Assembly (NCBI RefSeq): GCF_001642805.2
Contig: NZ_CP016948.1
Coordinates: 1,612,001-1,676,000 of the forward strand
DNA: 64,000 nucleotides
DNA from: Serratia surfactantfaciens
Lineage (GTDB): Bacteria; Pseudomonadota; Gammaproteobacteria; Enterobacterales; Enterobacteriaceae
Direction: 5' to 3'
In this document: positions 30,198-38,426 of the stretch, one piece after another
How positions within the stretch are numbered: position 1 is the first letter of the stretch
How the letters are laid out: each line of letters opens with the position of its first letter
Position numbers and translations under genes: made by a program
Notes under the pieces: model-generated
Seen by the model: the letters and a program-made list of their open reading frames with translations, nothing else
Told to the model about the DNA's origin: nothing
Database searches by the model: none

Positions 30198-30848
30198 TTA
30201 TTCGGCGAGATCGGCGGCGGGCAGCGGCCAGCCGCCGAGGCGTTTCCAGCGGTTAACCAGCTCACAAAACAGCAGGGCGGTTTGCTCGGTGTCGTACAGC
30301 GCGGAGTGCGCCTGGCTGCTGTCGAACGGCATGCCGGCGGCGATGCAGGCTTTGGCCAGCACCGTTTGGCCCAGCACCAGGCCGCTCAGCGCCGCGGTGT
30401 CGAAGGTGGCGAACGGATGGAACGGGTTGCGCTTCAGCCCGGCGCGTTCTGCCGCGGCCATCAGGAAGCTGTGATCGAAGTTGGCGTTGTGCGCGACGAT
30501 AATGGCCCGGTTACAACCGCGATCCTTGAGCCCTTTGCGCACCGCTTTGAAAATGGCGTGCAACGCGTCATATTCGCTGACTGCGCCGCGTAGCGGGTTG
30601 TGCGGATCGATGCCGTTAAACGCCAGCGCCTCCGGCTGCAGGTTGGCGCCCTCGAAAGGCTCCACGTGGAAGTGCAGGGTTTCGTCCTGCTGCAGCCAGC
30701 CGTCTTCATCCATTTTCAGCGTCACGGCGGCGATTTCCAGCAACGCATCGGTATTGGCGTTGAACCCGGCGGTTTCAACATCTATTACTACGGGATAAAA
30801 CCCACGAAAACGACCACTCAGGGCGTTAAGATCACTTTTCTCGGCCAT
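30198..30848 (-). CDS. rnt: Ribonuclease T
   Basis: The 216-residue DEDDh exonuclease trims 3' ends of tRNA and other stable RNAs and removes the terminal A of tRNA CCA. The three Exo motifs are visible: VIDVETAGF (D and E), [10 protein letters not shown] (D) and AHSALYDTE (H and D). I chose ATG 30848 ([14 protein letters not shown]); a longer upstream reading has no family similarity. It follows gloA in E. coli order. Confidence 0.95.
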   Translation of the reverse strand: MAEKSDLNALSGRFRGFYPVVIDVETAGFNANTDALLEIAAVTLKMDEDGWLQQDETLHFHVEPFEGANLQPEALAFNGIDPHNPLRGAVSEYDALHAIFKAVRKGLKDRGCNRAIIVAHNANFDHSFLMAAAERAGLKRNPFHPFATFDTAALSGLVLGQTVLAKACIAAGMPFDSSQAHSALYDTEQTALLFCELVNRWKRLGGWPLPAADLAE

Positions 30849-30959
30849 CAGTTTCTTATCTTCATCGAATGCAGCGCGCATTATGGCAAATTTTGCGCCC
30901 GGTTGCAGGCGCTATCGCGCGGAGAATCAGCAGGGCGCGGGGCGCCCTGAAGGGGAGGC

Positions 30960-31367
30960 TTAGTGGCCGAGGCCCTGACCGGCGTGTTTGTTTTCGATCA
31001 GCTCGATTTTGTAACCGTCCGGATCTTCGACGAAGGCGATCACCGTGGTGCCGCCCTTCACCGGACCGGCCTCGCGGGTGACCTTGCCGCCGGCGCGACG
31101 GATGCTGTCGCAGGTGGCGGCGACGTCGTCCACGCCCAGCGCCAGGTGGCCGAAGGCGGTGCCCATGTCGTAGCTGTCGGTGCCCCAGTTATAGGTCAGT
31201 TCGATAACCGCGCCTTCGCTCTCTTCCGTATAGCCGACGAAAGCCAGCGAGTATTTGTACTCCGGGTTCTCACTGGTGCGCAGCAGGCGCATGCCTAATA
31301 CCTTGGTGTAGAAGTCGATGGCGCGTTGCAGGTCACCGACGCGGATCATGGTATGGAGTAAGCGCAT
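30960..31367 (-). CDS. gloA: Lactoylglutathione lyase (glyoxalase I)
   Basis: The 135-residue metalloenzyme isomerises the hemithioacetal of methylglyoxal and glutathione to S-lactoylglutathione. It is a VOC-fold protein of two betaalphabetabetabeta modules. Metal ligands lie in LLHTMIRV (His5), AVIELTYNW (Glu), FGHLALGV (His) and YKIELIE (Glu). In E. coli it belongs to the nemRA-gloA operon; here a terminator after nemA and a 337-bp gap separate it. Confidence 0.96.
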   Translation of the reverse strand: MRLLHTMIRVGDLQRAIDFYTKVLGMRLLRTSENPEYKYSLAFVGYTEESEGAVIELTYNWGTDSYDMGTAFGHLALGVDDVAATCDSIRRAGGKVTREAGPVKGGTTVIAFVEDPDGYKIELIENKHAGQGLGH

Positions 31368-31465
31368 AATTCCTCTGAATTAACTGTGCCGTGGCAGACG
31401 GCGGGTGGATTGAAGCACAAGCGAGTATAGCCTTGTCCCGCAAGGAAATTCAATGTAACGACTGA

Positions 31466-31478
31466 GTGACAATGTCAC
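31466..31478. promoter_or_regulatory. 13-bp palindrome GTGACAATGTCAC upstream of gloA
   Basis: The arms GTGAC and GTCAC flank AAT. The same 14-mer AGTGACAATGTCAC occurs in minus orientation at 60021-60034, before a cupin gene. It lies about 100 bp upstream of gloA. The regulator is unknown. Confidence 0.45.
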
Positions 31479-31511
31479 ATGTTGTCGTCATGCCGGTGAT
31501 GCCTAATTATT

Positions 31512-31646
31512 GATCGAGCGTGCCGATCGATACGAAGTAATTGATCTGCACAATCAATTATCAATCCTGCGTGCAACCGTGTAAAAATTAAACGGCAGTA
31601 TAAACAACACCAGGGAACAGCGGCCCGCCTTGTGCGGGCCTTTTTG
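31512..31646 (+). ncRNA. Candidate structured RNA ending in an orphan plus-strand terminator
   Basis: The nemA-gloA gap has no plus-strand gene, yet a strong plus-strand terminator stands at 31622-31646 (GGCCCGC with GCGGGCC and TTTTT). Two hairpins precede it: GATCG/CGATC (31512-31528) and a perfect 8-bp stem TAATTGAT/ATCAATTA (31538-31560). A TATAAA at 31600-31605 is a possible promoter for only a very short transcript; a longer one would need a promoter further left that I could not define. Transcription is unproven. Confidence 0.35.
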
Positions 31647-31663
31647 CAAGCGGCGCATAAAAA

Positions 31664-31690
31664 AACGGCCATGCGCTTGCGTGGCCGTTG
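31664..31690 (-). terminator. Terminator of nemA
   Basis: On the minus strand ACGGCCA and TGGCCGT form the stem, followed by TTTTTT, 15 nt after the nemA stop codon. It separates nemA from gloA. Confidence 0.82.
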
Positions 31691-31704
31691 GGCGTCAGGA
31701 CGGG

Positions 31705-32808
31705 TTACTTCGCCAGAAACGGATAGTCGGTATAGCCTTCGGCACCGCCGCCGTAGAAGCTTTCCGGCTTAGGTTCGTTCAGTGGTGCGTGCTGACGGAA
31801 ACGCTCGACCAGATCCGGGTTGGCGATATAGCTGCGGCCGAAGGCTACCGCGTCGATGAAACCTTTTTCGATCAGCGCTTCGGCTTTTTCGGCGGTGTAG
31901 GCGCCGGCGCCGACGATCACCCCTTTAAAGTGGGCGCGCACCGAGTCGCGGAAGGCGTCGGAATACGGTTTGCCGCCTGCCCAGTCCGGTTCGGAGATGT
32001 GCAGGTAGGCGATGTTGCGCTTGTTCAGCTCTTCCACCAGGTACAGCGCCGCTTCCTCCTGATCTTCCCCATTGTCCAGACCGTTGAACGGCCCCAGCGG
32101 CGAGATGCGGATGCCAATATGTTCGGAACCCCATTCGGCGACCGCCGCGTCGACCACTTCCAGCGTCAGGCGGGTGCGATTCTCGATGCTGCCGCCGTAT
32201 TGATCGGTACGTTGGTTGGAGGCAGGGGACATGAACTGGTGCAGCAGATAGCCGTGGGCCGCATGCAGTTCGATGAAGTCGAAGCCGGCCTCGCGCGCGT
32301 TGGCGGTTGCCTGACGAAAATCGTTGACGATACCCGGGATCTCGCGGGTTTCCAGCGCACGCGGCGTGGAGGTTGGTACGCGCACCCAGGCGCCGGTTTC
32401 ATCGCGTACGGTGGTGCGCGATTCGGCGTTGATCGCCGAAGGGGCGACCGGCGCTTGTCCGCCCGGCTGCAGGCTGTCGTGGGAGATGCGCCCTACGTGC
32501 CACAGCTGCACGGCGATGTGGCCGTTTTTGTCATGCACCGCCTGCGTGATGTTTTTCCATGCGGCGATCTGTTCCGGAGTGTGCAGGCCCGGCGCACCGG
32601 CGTAGCCTTTCGCCTGGAAAGAAACCTGCGTCGCTTCGGTCACGATCAGGCCGGCGCTGGCGCGCTGCGCATAGTATTCCGCCATCAGCGGCGTAGGAAT
32701 GTCGCCCGGTTCGATGCTGCGCAGACGCGTCAGCGGAGCCATAAACACGCGGTTGGGCAGGGTGACGGCGCCAACTTTCAGCGGAGAGAGCAATTTTTCA
32801 GTCTTCAT
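31705..32808 (-). CDS. nemA: N-ethylmaleimide reductase (old yellow enzyme)
   Basis: A 367-residue FMN-dependent ene-reductase of the OYE family that reduces N-ethylmaleimide, methylglyoxal-type electrophiles and nitro compounds with NADPH. Visible features are the FMN-binding N-terminus ([15 protein letters not shown]), the substrate-binding His pair in [13 protein letters not shown] and the C-terminal phosphate-binding [21 protein letters not shown] precedes the ATG. A NemR box stands in the 91-bp gap after nemR. Confidence 0.95.
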   Translation of the reverse strand: MKTEKLLSPLKVGAVTLPNRVFMAPLTRLRSIEPGDIPTPLMAEYYAQRASAGLIVTEATQVSFQAKGYAGAPGLHTPEQIAAWKNITQAVHDKNGHIAVQLWHVGRISHDSLQPGGQAPVAPSAINAESRTTVRDETGAWVRVPTSTPRALETREIPGIVNDFRQATANAREAGFDFIELHAAHGYLLHQFMSPASNQRTDQYGGSIENRTRLTLEVVDAAVAEWGSEHIGIRISPLGPFNGLDNGEDQEEAALYLVEELNKRNIAYLHISEPDWAGGKPYSDAFRDSVRAHFKGVIVGAGAYTAEKAEALIEKGFIDAVAFGRSYIANPDLVERFRQHAPLNEPKPESFYGGGAEGYTDYPFLAK

Positions 32809-32826
32809 AGTGCATCCTGTATTTAA

Positions 32827-32841
32827 TAGACCGGTCGTCTA
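32827..32841. promoter_or_regulatory. NemR-type operator between nemR and nemA
   Basis: TAGACCGGTCGTCTA is an inverted repeat (arms TAGAC/GTCTA) sharing the core TAGACCG with the operator before nemR. It lies about 20 bp before the nemA start codon. Confidence 0.7.
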
Positions 32842-32899
32842 GTAATGGGCGATAAAAAAAACACGAACTGCATTTTTCAATAAAAAGAGATTGTTACCG

Positions 32900-33508
32900 T
32901 TACGGCTGCGGCGAGCGCAGCAGCAACTCGATGCTTTCCAGCGCGCTGGTCAACGGCGCCAACGAGCGACGGATCTTGGCGCGCAGCGAGGCGCCTAGCC
33001 ACAGTGAATACAACGTCTCCGCAGTCGCCGCCGGGCTCATGGCTACCGACAGCGAGCCCTCGGCAATACCGCGCTCAATAGCCGCCTGCAGGTGGCCAAT
33101 CACGCGAGCGGTCCCGATTTCCAGGGCATGACGCATCGGTTCCGACAGATCGCTCACCTCGGCGGAAAGCTTCACCGCCAGGCAGGCGTTGTGGCACTCG
33201 CTGCGGCAATGGTAGCTGATGGCCTGGGCGTAATAGCCGAGCAGCTGGTGGCGGGCATCGCCGCGTTCGTCGGCGAACAGCGCCTGCATTTGCGCGTCAT
33301 AGTGCGTGAAATAGCGTTGTAGCATCGCTTCGCCGAAGGCTTCCTTCGAGCGAAAATAGTGGTAGAACGAGCCTTTCGGCACGCCCGCGGTGGCCAGCAG
33401 CTCGCTCAGCCCCATGCCGGTAAAGCCAAGGCGCAGGCTGAGAGTTTCGCCGGTGGCGAGCAGATGTTCACGTGTGTCCACGTTGCAATGCGTTGATTTG
33501 GTCATCAT
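32900..33508 (-). CDS. nemR: TetR-family electrophile/chlorine-sensing repressor NemR
   Basis: A 202-residue TetR repressor. The N-terminal helix-turn-helix (GFTGMGLSELLATAGVPKGS) is nearly identical to E. coli NemR. The redox-sensing cysteine of E. coli (Cys106) corresponds to ACLAVKLSAEV, while the second (AEVCDLS in E. coli) is serine here (AEVSDLS). It represses nemRA until bleach, methylglyoxal or quinones modify it. Several ATGs are possible; I prefer 33508. An upstream ATG at 33520 would put a codon inside the -10 region. Confidence 0.92.
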   Translation of the reverse strand: MMTKSTHCNVDTREHLLATGETLSLRLGFTGMGLSELLATAGVPKGSFYHYFRSKEAFGEAMLQRYFTHYDAQMQALFADERGDARHQLLGYYAQAISYHCRSECHNACLAVKLSAEVSDLSEPMRHALEIGTARVIGHLQAAIERGIAEGSLSVAMSPAATAETLYSLWLGASLRAKIRRSLAPLTSALESIELLLRSPQP

Positions 33509-33522
33509 GGTGCCGAGCATAA

Positions 33523-33538
33523 TAGACCGATTGGTCTA
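33523..33538. promoter_or_regulatory. NemR operator upstream of nemR
   Basis: TAGACC-GATT-GGTCTA is a perfect inverted repeat overlapping a possible minus-strand -10 (TATTAT, 33520-33525). It agrees with the known NemR box architecture. Confidence 0.8.
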
Positions 33539-33551
33539 GGTCAATGGGAAT

Positions 33552-33580
33552 AAAAAAACCGGCGCACAAAACGCCGGTTG
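33552..33580 (-). terminator. Terminator of eptA
   Basis: AACCGGCG and CGCCGGTT form an 8-bp stem followed on the minus strand by seven U residues, about 45 nt after eptA. Confidence 0.82.
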
Positions 33581-33623
33581 TCTGTAAACCATTGTGCCTC
33601 AGCGGCACGAGGAAGTTAAGCGC

Positions 33624-35261
33624 TTACGCCGCGCTGCGGCAACGCTGCAGGATATCCAACCGGGACTGATATTCGCGGGTTTGTACGTTCAGCATGCCCA
33701 GCAGGGTGTGGAACAGGTTATCCTGCGAAACCTCGTCTTGTTCCGCCAGCGCGTTCAGGCACTGGCGATCGATGCCGAAGTTGCGTTGATAATCTGCGGA
33801 CATCCACATCAGGAAAGGCACGTGAGTTTGCTGACTCGGCGCGAAGACATAAGGCGTGCCGTGCAGATACATGCCGTTTTCACCCAGCGATTCGCCGTGA
33901 TCGGACAAGTAAACCAGTGCGGTATTGAACCTATCGTCATACTGCTGCAGCAGCTTGACGGTGGCATCGAGCATCGCGTCGGTATACAGAATCGAGTTGT
34001 CGTAGGTGTTCACCAGCTGTTCATGGCTGCAATCCTGAATCTGATTGCTGTTGCAGGTCGGCGTAAACGTCTGGAACTCTGGCGTGCTGCGACGGTAATA
34101 AGCGGGTCCGTGGCTGCCCATCTGATGCAGCACGATCACGCCGTCGTCTTTCAGGCTACTGATGTAGTCGTTCAGCTTGTACAGCAGCGCGTTGTCCATG
34201 CACACCTCGCCGTCACAGTCCTGCGGCAGTTTCAGCTTGGTCATGTCGATGTGCGGCACCCGGTCGCAAGCGCCTTTGCAGCCGCCGTCGTTATCGCGCC
34301 ACAGCACGTTGACGCCGGCGTGCGCCAGCACGTCGAGCATGCCTTCCTGGTGCGCCGCCAGAGTCGCGTCGTACTCTCTGCGCGGCATGTTGGAGAACAT
34401 GCAGGGCACGGAGATCGCCGTCTCGGTACCGCATGAGCTGGCGTTCTTGAAGTAGACCACGTCGTCCTGCTTCAGGCGCGGGTTGGTTTCGCGCGCGTAG
34501 CCGCCGAGGGAGAAGTTTTCGGCGCGGGCGGTTTCGCCTACCACCAGGATCACCAGCGTTTTCTTGGCCTGCCCGGCGATCAGCGGCCCTTTGCGCGCGT
34601 CTTCTCCGATTTTGACCAACGGCAGATTGCGGGTGAAGTAACGCTGTTCGGTGAACTTGATAGAGCCGGCGACGAAGTTGGAAGGCGTCAACATTTTCAC
34701 CACGCTTTTATTGTTGCGGATCAGCGAAGCGTAGTCTTTGTAGAACAGGGCGGCGACGATCAGGATCACCACCAACGACAGCATGACGTTGGCGGCGCGC
34801 AGCCCGACCATATACCACCAGGGGCGAGTCTGGCGAATATGGGTGAAGCAGACCGCCAGCGCCGGCAGAATGCCGAGCAGCGCCAGCCACACCCCCATGC
34901 GCGGCGTCAGCAGCGCCGTCGCTTCCTGGGTATTGGTTTCGAAGGCGTTTTGCATCATGTTGCCGTCGATCACTACGCCATAGCTGTACATGAAATAGTT
35001 GGCTGCGGCGCTGCCGAGCAAGAAAAAGACGATCAGCGGCTTGCGCAGATAGGGCACGGTCAACACGCTGAAGATGATATTCAGCGCACAAAAGATCACC
35101 ACCGGCATGCTGGCGGCGAAAATCACGCTGTGGACGCTATCGAAGGCGATATACGACCAGGCGCGATGCAGGAATAACGCGTTTTGAAACAGAGTGAAGA
35201 ACAGGGCGGTGGCGAGGATAAAACCGAGGCTGTTGCACTGTAAGCGTTGACGTAACCACAT
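33624..35261 (-). CDS. eptA: Lipid A phosphoethanolamine transferase EptA (PmrC)
   Basis: A 545-residue inner-membrane enzyme that transfers phosphoethanolamine to lipid A and so lowers binding of polymyxins. Five membrane helices (about 10-190) are followed by a periplasmic sulfatase-fold domain. The catalytic threonine is in SSCGTETAISVPCMF; metal ligands are in VGETARAENF and LSDHGESLGENG. Paired cysteines suggest disulfides. The start is ATG 35261. A PmrA box stands upstream. It is not in the E. coli order here, and no pmrAB genes are in the window. Confidence 0.93.
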   Translation of the reverse strand: MWLRQRLQCNSLGFILATALFFTLFQNALFLHRAWSYIAFDSVHSVIFAASMPVVIFCALNIIFSVLTVPYLRKPLIVFFLLGSAAANYFMYSYGVVIDGNMMQNAFETNTQEATALLTPRMGVWLALLGILPALAVCFTHIRQTRPWWYMVGLRAANVMLSLVVILIVAALFYKDYASLIRNNKSVVKMLTPSNFVAGSIKFTEQRYFTRNLPLVKIGEDARKGPLIAGQAKKTLVILVVGETARAENFSLGGYARETNPRLKQDDVVYFKNASSCGTETAISVPCMFSNMPRREYDATLAAHQEGMLDVLAHAGVNVLWRDNDGGCKGACDRVPHIDMTKLKLPQDCDGEVCMDNALLYKLNDYISSLKDDGVIVLHQMGSHGPAYYRRSTPEFQTFTPTCNSNQIQDCSHEQLVNTYDNSILYTDAMLDATVKLLQQYDDRFNTALVYLSDHGESLGENGMYLHGTPYVFAPSQQTHVPFLMWMSADYQRNFGIDRQCLNALAEQDEVSQDNLFHTLLGMLNVQTREYQSRLDILQRCRSAA

Positions 35262-35314
35262 TGCCAAATCTGGATCCTGAGAGTAGATAATGCCTTGAAA
35301 TCTACCGGATGAAA

Positions 35315-35331
35315 CTTAAGAAAACCTTAGA
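35315..35331. promoter_or_regulatory. PmrA (BasR) box upstream of eptA
   Basis: CTTAAG-AAAAC-CTTAGA fits the direct-repeat PmrA box (YTTAAK-N5-YTTAAK) with one mismatch. It is about 55 bp upstream of the eptA start codon. Confidence 0.75.
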
Positions 35332-35399
35332 AATTCAGAATACTGGCGGCGGTGAACGCGGGGAAAACGCCAGGCCGGGCGGCCTGGCGGCGAGACGGT

Positions 35400-36041
35400 T
35401 TAGTAGGCGGCGGTGAACTGCGCGCGAATAAACTGAGGTTTTTCAATCTCATCAACGATAGCGACCGCCAAATCTTCCACCGAAATGCTGGCCGGTGCTT
35501 CGCCGTTCATCAGCAACTGCGTGGTGCCGAGGCGGAACTGACCGGTGCGTTTGCCCGGTTCCAGCAGGGCGGCCGGCGAGAGATAGGTCCAGTCGAGCGC
35601 CGATTCGTTGCGCAGTTTGTTGCGCAGATCGCGTACCGCCTGAGCGCCAGGGCGAATTTCTTCCGGGAACTGCGGCGTATCCACCAGTTCAACCCCCGGC
35701 GCCACTTCCAGGCTGCCGGCGCCGCCGACCACCAGCAGGCGCTTGGCGCCGGCCTGTTCGACCGCGGTGAGGATCTGCTGGGCGCCGCGGACGGTTTTCT
35801 CATACAGGTGGTCTTCGCCCCAGCCGGGGTTGTAGGCGCTGATCACCGCATCCTGACCGCGCAACTGTCCCGCCAGCCAGGCGGTATCGGCGACGTCGCC
35901 CAGCGCGACGGTCAGATGGGCGTGCTCCGGCAAATCTTTGTTCTGGCGGGCGATCGCCGTCACCTGAATGCCGCGAGCCAGCGCTTCATCCACCACGCGG
36001 CGGCCAACAAAACCGGTTGCTCCAATAATGGCTACTTTCAT
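35400..36041 (-). CDS. NAD(P)-binding oxidoreductase, NmrA/SDR type
   Basis: A 213-residue Rossmann-fold protein. The dinucleotide-binding motif GATGFVGRRVV follows the first beta strand (MKVAIIG). Central LLVVGGAGSLEVAPG and LDWTYLSPAALLEPG are typical of the NAD(P)H-binding atypical SDR group (YwnB/YtfG-like). The substrate is unknown. ATG 36041 is chosen since AAGGAG lies 7 nt before it. It is divergent from a LysR regulator, which probably controls it. E. coli lacks the pair at this place. Confidence 0.85.
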   Translation of the reverse strand: MKVAIIGATGFVGRRVVDEALARGIQVTAIARQNKDLPEHAHLTVALGDVADTAWLAGQLRGQDAVISAYNPGWGEDHLYEKTVRGAQQILTAVEQAGAKRLLVVGGAGSLEVAPGVELVDTPQFPEEIRPGAQAVRDLRNKLRNESALDWTYLSPAALLEPGKRTGQFRLGTTQLLMNGEAPASISVEDLAVAIVDEIEKPQFIRAQFTAAY

Positions 36042-36179
36042 CTGCATGCTCCTTCGGGGATGGGTCAATATCGTGAGGCAGGCCAGTGTGCCTGCTGCGT
36101 GGGTTCTACTCTAGCCCTTAACAATAGCCGTGATTAGTGCCATATTCATGCTTTCTTGATTAAGTAAAACTTCCTAATC

Positions 36180-37109
36180 GTGGATAAACTCAATCGAATG
36201 GCAGTATTCGCCACCGTAGTGGCGGAGGGATCGCTGGCCGGCGCCGCGCGGCGGCTGGGCATGACGCCGTCGGCGGTCAGCCAGCACATGCGCTCGCTGG
36301 AGAAGGCGCTTGGGGTGCCGCTGCTGCACCGTTCCACCCGTCGTCTGGCGCTGACCGAGGCGGGGGCGGCGTTTTACCCCGGCTGCGAGGCGATGTTGCA
36401 ACAGGCGCAGCAGGCGGAGCAGCGGTTGGCCGAGCTGCGGGATACGCTGGTGGGCGAGCTGCGCATCGCTACCCCGGTAGGCATCGGCGGCCGCTCGCTG
36501 GCGGAGGCGTTGTCGCCGCTGTTGCAGGCGCATCCCAAGCTGACGCTACGGGTGCTGGCGGACGATCGCATCGTCGATATGATAGAACAGCGGGTCGACA
36601 TTGCGCTGCGAGCCAATCGTCAACTGGCGGACGCCAATATGATCGCCCACCCGCTGACAGAATGGCCGATGGTGCTGTGCGCCGCGCCCCGTTATCTCAG
36701 CCAGCATGGGGTGCCGGAAAGGCCGCAGGATTTGGTGCAGCACCGCTGGATCTCCAGCGGCTACAGCGGGGCGCACCTGGACTTGCTGCATCAGTCCGGG
36801 CAGCAGGTCAAGCTGCGGCTGGCAGAAGGGCAGATCGTCAGCGAGAGCATGAACGTGATGCGCGCCTTTACCCGCGCCGGGCTAGGGATTTCCGTTCAGC
36901 CGCTGTATGAAATCGGCGACGAGTTGCAGCGCGGCGAGCTGCTGTTGCTGCTGCCGGAATGGCGGCCTGCGCCGCTCCGCTTGCACGCGCTGACCCTCGA
37001 ACGCACCATGCCGGAGAAAAGTCGCCAGGCGCTGCGCTATTTGCGCGACTATTTTCGCCGCAATGGCGAAAAGGGACTTGCCAGCGGCGGCGATGGCGTC
37101 TTCAATTAG
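36180..37109 (+). CDS. LysR-family transcriptional regulator
   Basis: A 309-residue LysR protein with an N-terminal helix-turn-helix (MDKLNRMAVFATVVAEGSLA, GMTPSAVSQHMRSLE) and a LysR substrate-binding domain (about 90-300). It belongs to the broad group with serine/alanine-rich recognition helix that often regulates adjacent oxidoreductases. The start is GTG 36180 without a clear ribosome site. The 138-bp gap to the divergent reductase carries TTAAGT-AAA-ACTT (36160-36172), a possible operator half. Its effector is unknown. Confidence 0.87.
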   Translation: MDKLNRMAVFATVVAEGSLAGAARRLGMTPSAVSQHMRSLEKALGVPLLHRSTRRLALTEAGAAFYPGCEAMLQQAQQAEQRLAELRDTLVGELRIATPVGIGGRSLAEALSPLLQAHPKLTLRVLADDRIVDMIEQRVDIALRANRQLADANMIAHPLTEWPMVLCAAPRYLSQHGVPERPQDLVQHRWISSGYSGAHLDLLHQSGQQVKLRLAEGQIVSESMNVMRAFTRAGLGISVQPLYEIGDELQRGELLLLLPEWRPAPLRLHALTLERTMPEKSRQALRYLRDYFRRNGEKGLASGGDGVFN

Positions 37110-37130
37110 CAAGAGAATGCAGGAGGCCCC

Positions 37131-37370
37131 GTGGCGCAGCAGCTTGAATTTTTCGACATCCCCAGCCCGTGTCGCGGCATTTGCCAGGCCGACGATCGCG
37201 GTTTCTGCCGTGGCTGCCTGCGCAGCCGCGAGGAGCGCTTCGGCTGGATGAGTATGAGCGACGCGCAAAAGCGCGAGGTGCTGCGCCTGTGCCGTCAACG
37301 CTTCCTGCGCCTGCAGCGCGCCAATAAAGCCCCCGATGAGCCGTTGCCGGAACAGCCTTCGTTGTTTTAA
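37131..37370 (+). CDS. ydhL: DUF1289-family protein YdhL
   Basis: A 79-residue protein of the YdhL/DUF1289 family. Four conserved cysteines form the pattern SPCRGICQADDRGFCRGCLR, probably a metal or Fe-S site, followed by the segment GWMSMSDAQK typical of the family. No function is established. GTG start at 37131 after GGAGGCCCC. It lies 21 bp after the LysR gene and 99 bp before ydhF, as in E. coli for ydhL-ydhF. Confidence 0.88.
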   Translation: MAQQLEFFDIPSPCRGICQADDRGFCRGCLRSREERFGWMSMSDAQKREVLRLCRQRFLRLQRANKAPDEPLPEQPSLF

Positions 37371-37469
37371 CCTTTCCTGATCTGCCGCACGTTCGCGCGG
37401 CTTAGCGCTTCCCTGGGCCTCACCGGCTTGTGTATGCTGGCTGACAACTAATGTCATGAGGTTTTCGCA

Positions 37470-38366
37470 ATGGTAGAACGTATTCGTCTCGCGCCGCAGG
37501 GGCCTGAGTTTTCCCGCATGATTTGCGGTTACTGGCGGTTGATGGAGTGGGGCATGTCGCCGCAGCAGCTGCTGACGTATATCGAACAGCATGTCGAGTT
37601 GGGCGTCACCACCGCCGATCACGCGGATATCTATGGCGGTTATGCCTGCGAACAGGCGTTCGGCGACGCGTTGCGCCTGAAGCCGGCGCTGCGCCAGTCG
37701 CTGGAGCTGGTGACCAAGTGCGGCATCGCCACGACCGCCAGGCCCGGCAACCCGATCGGCCACTACATCACCGACCGCGATCATATCGTACAGAGCGCGG
37801 AACAGTCGCTGCGCCATCTGCATACCGACTACCTCGATCTGCTGCTGATCCACCGCCCGGACCCGTTGATGGATGCCGACGACGTGGCCGAAGCCTTTGT
37901 CGCGCTGCACAAAAGCGGCAAGGTGCGCCATTTCGGCGTCTCCAATTTTACCCCCGCGCAGTTCCAACTGCTGCAGTCGCGCCTGCCGTTCACGCTGGCC
38001 ACTAATCAGGTGGAAATTTCGCCGATTCATCAACCGGCCATTCTCGACGGCACGCTCGACCAGTGCCAACAGCTGCGCATCAAACCGATGGCCTGGTCTT
38101 GTCTGGGCGGCGGGCGCTTGTTCAACGACGCCGAGTTCCAGCCGCTGCGCGATGAGCTGCAGCGGGTGGCGCAAGAGATTGGCGCCGAGACCATCGAGCA
38201 GGTGGTGTACGCCTGGGTGATGCGCCTGCCGTCGTCACCGTTGCCGATTATCGGCTCCGGCAAGATTGAGCGGGTGCGTTCGGCGCTGAAGGCGCAGAAA
38301 TTGGTGTTGAACCGCCAGCAGTGGTTCCGCATTCGCAAGGCGGCGCTGGGGTATGACGTGCCTTAA
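37470..38366 (+). CDS. ydhF: Aldo-keto reductase family protein YdhF
   Basis: A 298-residue NADP-dependent aldo-keto reductase of the YdhF group. Catalytic residues are Asp and Tyr in TTADHADIYGGY, Lys in LVTKCGI and His in LLLIHRPDPL; the C-terminal nucleotide-binding motif is PIIGSGKIERVRSAL. The natural substrate is not known. ATG 37470 follows GAGG. The gene ends at the terminator shared with lipA. Confidence 0.92.
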   Translation: MVERIRLAPQGPEFSRMICGYWRLMEWGMSPQQLLTYIEQHVELGVTTADHADIYGGYACEQAFGDALRLKPALRQSLELVTKCGIATTARPGNPIGHYITDRDHIVQSAEQSLRHLHTDYLDLLLIHRPDPLMDADDVAEAFVALHKSGKVRHFGVSNFTPAQFQLLQSRLPFTLATNQVEISPIHQPAILDGTLDQCQQLRIKPMAWSCLGGGRLFNDAEFQPLRDELQRVAQEIGAETIEQVVYAWVMRLPSSPLPIIGSGKIERVRSALKAQKLVLNRQQWFRIRKAALGYDVP

Positions 38367-38383
38367 GGCGGAGCGGCAAGAGC

Positions 38384-38415
38384 AAAGCCGGGCGGCGCAA
38401 GCGCCCGGCTTTTTT
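38384..38415. terminator. Bidirectional terminator between ydhF and lipA
   Basis: AAAGCCGGGCG and CGCCCGGCTTT form an 11-bp stem with a run of T after it on the plus strand and A-rich sequence before it. Confidence 0.85.
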
Positions 38416-38426
38416 TACGTTGGTCC

